A DNA stretch of 64,000 nucleotides, from positions 27,773,058 to 27,837,057 of the forward strand of contig CM047426.1 of the NCBI GenBank assembly GCA_026168455.1, written 5' to 3'. Every line of letters starts with the position of its first letter. The stretch's first letter is position 1. The position numbers were made by a program, and so were the translations under genes. Of this stretch, positions 45,112 to 54,170 are shown piece by piece. The notes beneath the pieces were generated by a model. That model ran no database searches. It saw only the letters and a program-made list of their open reading frames with translations, and was not told the origin of the DNA. This DNA comes from Theocolax elegans. Taxonomy: Eukaryota; Arthropoda; Insecta; Hymenoptera; Cerocephalidae.

Positions 45112-47166
45112 ATGAAGGAATGGTTTGACATGGATAAGCAATGTATAATAAAAGATAAAACAGATCATTCTCCAAAACCGATAAATTATACTATTGATAC
45201 AAACATACATGAAAATCTGCATGATATTGCATCAAATTTTGATTTAGATAGTAATAATTCTGATGCAGATGAAGTTAATATTTACACCCAAGATGAAGTT
45301 TATTTGTCAATTGATGAAGAAGATTGTAATTATGATAATGATCAGCGCACAGATTTTATTGAACAGGAACATCCGAGTACCTCGACAAGTATCACGGAAA
45401 ATAAAACATGTAATATTTTGAATCAAGTAGCGCGAAAAAGGCAATTCAATCAAGAACAGTGGGAAAAAATGTTATGAAAAGAAAATTAAATCTCGGTCTT
45501 GAGTATACTTCCGCATTCACAAATAAAAATGTTCCAGCCAGACAAATGAAAGAAACGTGTGGTCCTGGATGTAGATATAAATGCGACGAAAAGATTTCAG
45601 AGGAAGCAAGAACAAAATTTTTTGATTCTTACTGGAGTTTACCAGATCATACTCGTAAGTATGAATTCATCGTTCGTCATGTTTCTGAAAAGTGTAACGA
45701 GAAAAATTCAGAGGGATCAAAAAGAAAATTTCTTAGAACTTTTACTATTGTTCAAAACAATGTCAGTATTACTGCATGTCAAACAATGTTTCTTAATACG
45801 CTTGATATCAGTAAACAAATTGTTACAACAGCCTTAATGAAATTAAGAAATGAAGAAATAAACCTTTCTGATAATCGTGGAAAATCAAAACGGCAGCGCA
45901 AAGTAGACGTTGAGAAAACTTCGAGCATTATCGAGCATATAAACAGCTTTCCAAGGGTCGAATCGCATTACATTCGTAACGATTCTAAGCGTGAATATTT
46001 AGAAGAGACATTATCTCTCAGTCTTATATACACCTTATACAAACAATGGGCAGAAGAAAATGAAAAAAAAGTAGCAACAAAACACCATTACTATGACATC
46101 TTTAAGACAAAATTCAATATTTCTTTTTTCAAACCCAAAAAGGCTCTGTGCGAAGGTTATAAAAACGCCAATGACGATAATAAAGTAGATTTAGAAAAGA
46201 AATATAAGGGTCATATTCAAAACAAAGAGGTCAAGATAAATAAAAATTGAAGATACAAATTTAGCTAAAAAGAATAATAAAATTAGTATGATTGTTTTTG
46301 ATTTTGAAAAAGTTCTCACGACACCAAGAACAGAGGCGAGTTCATTGTATTATAAACGTAAACTCTCTGTTTACAATTTTACTATTTACGATGTAATACG
46401 CCATGAAGCATTTTGTTATGTATGGACAAAAAGTGATGCTAGGAAAGGCTCAAACGAAGTGGCAAGCTGTTTACTCCATTACATAGAGAAAGAAGTTGCT
46501 ATGGGCATGTCAGAATTTTATCTGTGGTCAGATAATTGCTCGGGACAAAACCGTAATCAAAACGTTTTTTCAATGTTTGTATACGGTGCCGCCAAATATC
46601 ATGTAAATATAAAGCATTCTTTCTTAGAAGTCGGGCATACACAGAATGAAGGCGATTCTGTGCATGCCACGATCGAAAGATATGCAAAAATGAGAAAAAT
46701 CTAATCATCGGATGAGTGGTGCGAGATAATACAAAATGCAAAACAAACTAATCCGAAGTATGAAGTAGTAAAGGTCACTTATGACATGATTTTTTGTTTT
46801 AAAGATCTTTCGCATAAAATGAATTGGTTGAGAACAGTAATTCAGAATAATAAAGAAAAAAAACTGGCTATAGGTATTTGTAAATTAAAACAAGTGTTTG
46901 TATCAAGAGATCAATCAAATGAGCTTTATTATCGGTACTCATTTGATGAAGACTTCCAGACTCTAGTAACAAGAAAACCAAAACATCAAATAAATGTAAA
47001 TAAATACAGTCTAAAAGAGGCTTATGCAGGTGTTCAAGGACTTCCTGCTTTAAAGATCAAAGATCTGTTAACTCTTTGCAAGCAAAATATCATTCCATCG
47101 CAATATCATGATTTTTACAAATCTTTTCCTATAAATAAATGTAAGGAAGAGAACGATGAATCATAA
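45112..47166 (+). pseudogene. DNC/GGQN-type transposase (DUF7869-like), copy 2
   Basis: The start ATG (45112) lies 14 bases after a splice acceptor. Order: acidic N-terminus (to about 45440); a cysteine cluster ETCGPGCRYKC near 45550-45590; helical DNA-binding-like region; IEHINSFPRVESHYIR; FNISFFKPKKALCEG, where relatives have D-x-C-x2-C; probable catalytic MIVFDFE; SDNCSGQNRN near 46530; GHTQNEGDSVHATIER near 46640; a C-terminal helix-rich end. The D...DN...D/E order fits an RNase H-fold DDE transposase, by inference. It is disabled by frameshifts near 45468 and 46250 and a TAA at 46702. It sits centrally between the inverted repeats it would act on. Confidence 0.75.
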
Positions 47167-47821
47167 ACAAAAATTTATTTTTTTACGTTTATTTTGTTTT
47201 TATTGATATAAAATATGTCTACTCCTGTATACATGGCTTTGTTGTGCATATATGATGTAAAATACGTATACATATATTTTTATTTATATTATTTATCAAG
47301 TATATATTTTTTATTTATATTATTAAACGTAATGTAAAATTAATAAATATATTATATTTTTGTTCTTATTTCATACAAAAATTTTGTATAAATTATTTAT
47401 TTCTGTCTTTATTGTCTGAATTTTATGATTTGGCTATTCTATATATTAAGGTAGCTCTATTAACAATCGTTTTACTGCACACACTCATAAGAAAAATACG
47501 TATAAATCTATGAATTTCAGAGAAATTTTCGGTATTTTTTCTACCTATGTTGCCAAACTATCTTTAAAAGCAAAATAAATATTAAAAATCCTTACAGTAA
47601 CATAAGCGTGAATGGGAAACATAGGGTTTTACGTGATTATTTAAAAAGTTTTCACCTGAAGATACTGCACAGGCAATTGAACAGCGACGTGATTGAAGTT
47701 TATAATTTATGCTTTCAATTGGTATGTCGAAAACTATAGCAAACCAAACGATATCTTGAAATAATTATTGTTAAAAAATAATAACTGGTTGGTTAAATGA
47801 AACAAAAAACAAATAATATTA
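47167..47821. other. 3' region of the transposon
   Basis: AT-rich, with AATAAATA words that may end the transposase transcript. Nothing else seen. Confidence 0.5.
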
Positions 47822-48191
47822 AAAAAAGTAGGAGTTTGAACCAAACTATCATTTCGAACTCAATAATATTAATTTAAGAAATAATATTTAATATTTTTAA
47901 GTTTTTACGTTATATTTCTGTATTAATTTATCTGAAAATGTTTTATTAGCATCGTATTGCATGCTGAAACAGCGATTATCATATTGTGATATTGATATAA
48001 AATGGAATTGCATTTACCCTCGAGTTAGAATTCTCTTGCACGGACATTCGAGTTAGATTTATATTGAACTGACTTTTGAATAAGATTTGTTTTGAAGCAA
48101 GCCTCGAGTTAGATTTATATTAAATTTTCGCTGAGTTAGATTTGTATTGAATTTACTTCTGAGTTAGAATGATATTGTTGGGAGGCGTCGA
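47822..48191 (-). repeat. terminal inverted repeat, right
   Basis: Reverse complement of 41706-42075 with a few substitutions, including the CTAACTC array (here GAGTTAG). Confidence 0.9.
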
Positions 48192-48490
48192 TTTGAAGTT
48201 TTTAGATCAAATTTGATGATTTGAATGTATAACAAATAATTTAAAAATTTCTCAAGAATTCTTCACCTTGATATACTAATTTGCAAGGTTAAATTATAAT
48301 AGTAGAATTGAAGCCTTTAGAGTGTTTTCCGATGCAATTTAATGAATTGAATACAAAAGAAACACTGACCTATCCTTGATTTTGAAAAACTACACTGATC
48401 GTCACATTGCATTTCTTGCATAAGTGAATGTTGGTGACGACTTTGAAACGTCATTGACGCGCTAAAGTGAGAAAAAATATTTTGTATTGT
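48192..48490. other. flank of the transposon
   Basis: No feature recognised; part may belong to a degenerate unit of the tandem repeat that follows. Confidence 0.4.
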
Positions 48491-48800
48491 TTTTTACGTA
48501 TTCAGCGCATCAAAATCCCTAAGATAGCCTTTTCAAAACTCGAGTTACAGAAGAAATGCTATTTGACCTTGAAATAGAAATGTTTCAGGTCAGGATTATC
48601 AATAGGAATTTTTTTATTATTTTTTATGTATTTAGCTCATCAAAGTACATAAGAAAACCGTCTAAAAACTTGACATATAGTATAGGAATGAAATTTGACC
48701 TTCAAATGGTGATTTTCAAGGTCAAGGGTATCTGCGAGAATTTTGTTACTATTTTTTCATATTCAACGCGTGAAATTACATAGGAATATCCTATCATATC
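48491..48800. repeat. 130-bp tandem repeat, about 2.4 copies
   Basis: Units start at 48491, 48621 and about 48752 with TTTTTACGTATTCAGCGCATCAAA-like words, and each complete unit carries TTGACCTTGAAAT...TTCAGGTCA. Units differ by roughly a third, so the array is old. Confidence 0.7.
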
Positions 48801-48914
48801 TTTATAATAAAAAAAAAATTATTTTATTTTACTTTTCATTGCCTGCGGGGCTGGTCAGTTTATGAATTCGATAAGTCAACGACTCTATCTGAGATATCCA
48901 TTGATATTATGGGT

Positions 48915-49983
48915 TGTAACGAATTAATATAATACTTGAATGTATTATATTGTTCGTTACATTCTCTCTCTCTGTCTAGCCGGTGTATTAACATTTACAG
49001 CTGTTACAGGTCGACGTTCGATGATTTTCGGCGATTCTCGCGGACCTTCGTAAAGGTAAAAGTAGGGAAAGAGAGAGAGAGTTGTGGGTTCGTAAGTGCG
49101 AGAGCACTTAGACTTAATTCAACCGGCGTTAGACCGATATCAACTGTAGAGAGAGAGCCGCGGTGGCTCATGGGCAGAGCTCCCGACTCTCACACCGAGG
49201 GTCGTGGGTTCGATCCCAGACGTGTACCTCTGAAAATTTTTTCATGTGCATTTTTCGAACACCGCGACTCAGTGGCTCAGCGTGTCACTATAATGTGACG
49301 CCAGTTCAGGTGCGCGTGCGATTCGTGCACTTGTCAGTGCATGAAAGGCACGGGCATCTGAACTATAGGGAACGTTAGGGACGGGAAGATGTAGAGAGGA
49401 TCGCGGTGGTTCCATCGGAAGGACAGGAAACTGTAATTATTAGACTAATTACAGTGACCGATGATATCTTCCGATGGACACAAGCACCACTGTTTCAACT
49501 ACATGTGCTTTGTTTACAGACACACCGTTCACCTTCGTCGCTGATTAGCCCTGGCAGCATAAATAGAGCGACGTTAAATAAAAAATAACAAAAAAAAAAA
49601 AAAAAAAACTGTAGAGAGACTTATTTCAACCGTCGTGAGAGAATTATTTTGTTTCCTCTTATCTCTCCGTTTTAATTGCCTCGTGCCTCTTGTGATCCTG
49701 GTGCTGTGCTGGTGACCCAATGAATTCGTGGTGGTTTGTTCAGCGACGACGCAGCCCAGGAGAGAATCGATCACACGGACTTCGTCCGTTTTCACTCTTG
49801 TTGTTTGCCCTTTATTTTCGTTCGCGTTCGCTAAGTAAAGAATACCGCCGCCTCCGCCTATATGTGTTTTATAGACTCGTATTATTACTAAGCGGCTGAT
49901 CGCGTAATGAGACTATTGTTTAACGGTAGTCAATTGTTATTATTTTATTTATTATTATCATTAAAAATAGCAAAACCGTTACA
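48915..49983 (+). repeat. solo LTR of the gypsy family, with a SINE inside
   Basis: Ends TGTAACGAATTAAT and AAAACCGTTACA match the LTR ends of the 31-40 kb element, in opposite orientation to that element. Internal landmarks also match: the GTCGACGTTCGATGATTTTCGGCGA region, the GCCGCCTCCGCCTATA region and the AGCGGCTGATCGCGTAATGAGACTATT region. Divergence is clearly greater than between the young LTRs. No internal gypsy sequence adjoins it, so it is a product of LTR-LTR recombination. TSDs are not evident. Confidence 0.85.
49155..49606 (+). mobile_element. long tRNA-derived SINE, second family, inserted in the solo LTR
   Basis: The head GCCGCGGTGGCTCATGGGCAGAGCTCCCG plus GGGTTCGATCCC gives A and B boxes. 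A 150-base middle and a second block beginning GGATCGCGGTGGTTCCATC follow. The 3' end, ACAAGCACCACTG ... GTCGCTGATTAGC ... GCATAAATAGAGCGACGTTAAA plus poly(A), is shared with the shorter SINE family. The TSD AACTGTAGAGAGA is at 49142-49154 and 49607-49619. Confidence 0.95.
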
Positions 49984-50153
49984 TTTGCAGGGTACATTTT
50001 AAATATTCTGAAAGGTCAATTTGTACTAAAATTTCCCCGCAGCCTAAAGGTTAAGGTGTTAATAATGACATGAACTGATTTATCACAGTAAGTAATTTTT
50101 TAAACATTTATATTTTAGCATTGTCTGCTTCTTATATAAAAAGGGTAGTAATG

Positions 50154-50158
50154 TATAT
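50154..50158. repeat. copia target-site duplication, left (TATAT)
   Basis: TATAT here and at 58065-58069 directly flank the two LTRs. Confidence 0.85.
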
Positions 50159-50400
50159 TGATGAAGTTGCGATCGGCCCTTAAGTCGATTTCCCCCACTA
50201 CCTTATAGACAATTGAAGCGCACGGTGTTCGTCGGAGGGCTTACTCTCTGCTCGGCTACCGATCCGTTTAGATCTATATACGGCGCACCCGCGAACTACT
50301 TTTACAGTTTATATTTTTGCATATATATATTAATAAATAACTTTAAGTGAAGTGTAAAAGTGAGGCGAGTTTTATTGCTGCCATCTCTTAATTTCCATCA
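50159..50400 (+). repeat. copia 5' LTR
   Basis: Begins TGATGAAGTTGCG and ends ATTTCCATCA. CTATATACGG near 50275 is a possible TATA box and AATAAATAA near 50330 a possible poly(A) signal. Confidence 0.9.
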
Positions 50401-50418
50401 GGTTATCGGCCCACCACC
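50401..50418 (+). other. copia primer-binding site
   Basis: GGTTATCGGCCCACCACC begins right after the LTR. Drosophila copia uses a very similar sequence complementary to the middle of initiator methionine tRNA, so the same half-tRNA priming is likely. Confidence 0.75.
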
Positions 50419-50490
50419 GCTTCCTTTTGCGCGGGGAATTTAGAGAGGAAGTTGTCCTTTTTGTCTTGGTAAGAGACGGACAGAACAAGG

Positions 50491-50533
50491 ATGTCGGAAC
50501 AAGGAGAGAAGGCGACGAGCAGCATCACCAAGG
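50491..50533 (+). CDS. possible spliced leader exon of copia gag
   Basis: ATG TCG GAA CAA... gives 14 codons plus one base, ending at a strong donor AAGG/GTAGGTG (50533/50534). An acceptor GTTTTCAG/ATATGGATCACC lies at 52378/52379, and splicing keeps the frame into the gag start at 52381. This exon would add a short N-terminus rich in E, K and S. It is an inference from splice signals and phase alone. Confidence 0.45.
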
Positions 50534-52378
50534 GTAGGTGAAAATATTTATTAAAAAAGAAGTGAAAATCGATTTGAGAGCGACGCGGTGATTTTTTACT
50601 TATAACGATATCGTTGTGCAATGCGATCCTGGACAGACGCGGTATGAAAATTCACCGGCCGGTATTCATTTTATTAATTATCATTTGATTAGTGAACAAA
50701 TTATTAATCTCCTATTAACGGGATGAGAAAAGTGTGATGAGAGGAAAAATATTTATAGATGCGTTTGTCTTTTCGTAAAAATTCGTGGAACAGGACATTC
50801 GAAAGGTCAGAGCGCGGCATTTGCTTATACCGGGTATTTGCATGCGGCGGGAACACGTGAGCGACGTAGCGGGAATAGCCGAGAGCGAGAGAGCGAGAGT
50901 GCGAGTGAAAAGGGGAGCGAGAGTGCGAGTGAGAAGGAGAGCGCAAGGCGGGAGCTCGGGAACACTCGAGAAGGAGAGAGAAGGGCGAGTACGGGAGAAG
51001 CGCGAGTTCGGGCGCGCGCGATGTGGGAAAGAGAGCGGAGAGGCGTACTTATGTAGTAGGGAAACGAGCGAGACTAGGTGAGCGCGGAGCGGGGCGTTCT
51101 TGAGGCAAAGAAGCGCGAAGTAGGGTAGACGAAAGGCTAGGTAGGCAGGATCTTGCGCGCAAAATTCATATCAGCTGTTCTTTCTTTTCTTTCTTTTTCT
51201 CGTACCACATGCGATACAATACCGGTCCAACAAATGACTAACTAGGAGAGGCCACGGCCTTCGGATCACGGATCTTGACCAAACTCTGGGATATGTTTTG
51301 TAATATAAAAATATGAAGAAATCCAGATTTGTAGACCTTAACGCGCAAATTTACCAAAGTTATGGGCAACTAAAGCAAATTTTGTAGAAAAGTAACTTCC
51401 ACTTTAATCGCTCATAACTCTGAAGCAAATAGAGATAGACACTCAAACTGAAATTCAGAAGAAAGCTGAGATCAAGTAGATATAACTTGAAAATAAAGCA
51501 GCTCAGATCGGTTAATTTGGCTCAAAGTTATGGAGAAAATACGAAATAGTAGAAATTTTGGACCAAAAATCAATAAATATTTATTAGTAAATTTTGGTTA
51601 AAACTTCTACTATTTTTTAATTTCTTCATAACTTTCAGCCAAATTGACCGATTTGAGCTTTCTTTTTTTTTAAATTATATCTACTTGAGCTCAGCTGTCT
51701 TCTGAATTTTAGTTTGATTTTCTATCTCTATTTGCTTCAGAGTTATGAGCAATTAAAGTGGAAGTTACTTTTCTACAAAATTTGCTTTAGTTGCCCATAA
51801 CTTTGGTAAATTTGCGCGTTATCGTCTAAAAATCTGGATTTCTTCATATTTTTATATTACAAAACATATCCCAGAGTTTGGTCAAGATCCGTGATCCGAA
51901 GGCCGTGGCCTCTCCTAGTAAGTGACTTTAAGATGATATTAAATAAAAGTTAACGTTAACAAAGTGATGCGCTTTTTAAAAAATGAGAATTGACACGTGT
52001 AATTACTTGCAGATGAGCTAACTCTGCTACTGTTTTTACGAACACAGTATGAGTTACTAAAATTTGAGAAGAGGTTTCCCGGGCAGAAGGTTGGTCTAGA
52101 CCTTTTAGAAAACAAAATAATTTTTACAACAGAATCCGGATTCACATGTACCCTAGGTACGTAATAATAATAATTATTAAAGAGTTTTAGAAGTTACATT
52201 CATCGGCACAGCTGGTCTGCTGGTGTGCTGCAGGCGTCGTACGTTCTCGCAGTACATTAGTGGGGATATGGTTGATTACACTTTGTATTCAAGTGCTAGT
52301 TGGCTACATTCGCTGATGGTTTAACAGCTTTGAGTTCGAGAGGTTGAACCATCAGCTGATTGCGATACATGTTTTCAG
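50534..52378 (+). other. copia leader or intron
   Basis: 1.85 kb between primer site and gag. Positions about 50880-51070 are a purine-rich GA tract whose open frames are low complexity. The foldback MITE (51242-51918) is a later insertion. Confidence 0.5.
51242..51918. mobile_element. foldback MITE, copy 2
   Basis: A 677-base palindrome with arms CTAGGAGAGGCCACGGCC and its complement, flanked by TAA (51239-51241 and 51919-51921). It shares with copy 1 the length, the ATAAAAATATGAAGAAA and CATAACTT words and the same arrangement, though the arms have diverged. Confidence 0.85.
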
Positions 52379-54170
52379 ATATGGATCACCTATTGGGAGA
52401 TCAGTTTCGAGTGGTATCTGAGGCAATCAAGGCTAGGCGCGATAAAGGGGAAGTACTGAAAATTCCGGTCAAAAACTAGCTAATTACTTATCCCTCTACT
52501 GAATTAGGCAATTTAGGAAAATCTGAAACAACTAAGTGGGATTTGAATGATGCGATAGAGATGGGTATTACAAGCGATGAGTTAAACGATGACGCGTTTG
52601 AGGTCGACCTGAGAGACGTGGACGTGAAGGGTGAAGAGATGAGCAGAGATATTGAATGTGTTGAATAAAAATGCGCCGTTAATTATTGCTGATGAAAAAT
52701 GTAACATAAGCATGCGAATTGAAAACAAAACTAAATTGCCTAATATTTATAGAGATGATTTTTCAGATGAGATGGGAATTGTGATGGACCGAGTCACTCA
52801 AGTTATTGAGGAAAAAATGCAACCAGTCGAAAATTTGATGATCCGGGTAGACAGTGCAGTTACGGACATACATATTTTCTTTGACCCAATGATGGGACGT
52901 GATATATCGCAACAGAACCATCTGAGAGAGAACATTGATGAGATGCGCAACCTCAACGATGAGATGCGACGAATGTGTTCGGAGATGAAAGGATGCATTC
53001 GCGAAGGACGAGAGGTGTTGAGGGAAATGAAAGAGGTAAGGGATGAGTTTTATGATAATAATGAAAATAATCTTGAAGAAATTGCACATAATTCGACGGA
53101 AAATTCGGGTTATGACGTTATATCGAAAGCGGATATAATAAAATTAATTAAACTAAAAAATTAATGAAACTAAAACTTTTAACAAATCGAATGACGTGAA
53201 TGAGTTTAAAGACGCGATTAAATTACTGAATGTGAAAGATTCGAGTACAAAGAGAGATTATAAATTATCGGTACAAATGAAATACGAACTGTTTATTGAT
53301 TACTTTACTTCGGAATTAATTGCCTTGGATTTACTGTATATTATTGATGAAGACTCTGAAAAACGAGACGCGACGGATAGAGAAATGTTAACGCGAGATC
53401 AGTTCAAAGTGAGAGATATTTTAATAAATCATATTGATCAAAATTATCATGCCAAATTAATTGATATTAAAGACCCAAAAGAGATGCTGGAAAAAATTAA
53501 GGAAATTAAGAGATATGAATGTAGTTTATCGTCTGTTAACTTAAGGAAACAGTTATATTCTTTGGTGTTCAATCGTAAAGAGAGAGTGTCAGTTTTCGTG
53601 GACAAATTTGACGAGATAATAAGAACACATAATAATATTACTCATACTCAGCCGTTTGCTGAATCTGAGATTCGTGATGCATTTTATAATGCAATAGTAA
53701 GAGAAGTGCCACAGATTCACGAACATAATTTTGTGAACAAAAACGCGACGGGTAAGGATCTAAACTATAATCAATTAAAAATATTTCTTTTACAGCATGA
53801 AGCGATGAGGAAGGGAAGTGGAGGTGCGACAGCGAGCACCAGTGTGGAGCCTAGAGCAGGTCTGGCTACCACACAAATGGAAGGGATGCGCTGTTATGAG
53901 TGCCATGCGAACGGGCACATAAGCCGAGATTGTCCCAGGAAAAATTCAGGAGAAAAGCTGTGATACAATTGTAGACAATTTACACGGGACCACAAGGCTG
54001 AGAATTGCCCGAATCCTAGCACGAGAGATGCGAGTAACGAGATACGTGGAAGAGGACGCGGTTTTATAAGGTATGCGAGATTTAATAAAGAGAATAGAAT
54101 TTTGGTTACAAAAGACATTTTGGAAGTGATGGGAGAAATGTTAGAGATGCGAAAAGACAAAAATTTATAA
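52379..54170 (+). pseudogene. copia gag, broken into three frames
   Basis: From ATG at 52381 (MDHLLGDQF...) the frame meets TAG at 52477, then shifts at about 52655. The middle part (52652-53164) is a charged coiled-coil-like region, and a further shift leads to 53196-53963. That last part has a UBN2-like capsid domain (LRKQLYSLVFNRKERVSVFV) and a perfect CCHC knuckle CYECHANGHISRDC. The second knuckle follows but its first cysteine position is a TGA (53961-53963). Five lesions in all mean no Gag protein is made. Confidence 0.8.

Larger units (their letters stand above)
41706..48191 (+). mobile_element. 6.5-kb DNA transposon with about 360-bp inverted repeats
   Basis: Left end TCGACGCATCCCAACAATATC and right end GATATTGTTGGGAGGCGTCGA are inverted copies, and pairing continues for about 360 bases. 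The element holds one degenerate transposase gene (45.1-47.2 kb) and a hairpin-rich insertion (43.0-44.1 kb). The family is that of the decayed copy at 4.4-5.9 kb. A target-site duplication is not obvious next to either end. The superfamily is uncertain; long repeats with internal motif arrays are unlike Tc1/mariner. Confidence 0.85.

Noticed and set aside
50785..51081. Glu/Arg/Ser-rich frames in the copia leader
   Set aside because: Low-complexity translation of a GA-rich tract; several overlapping frames are open there.
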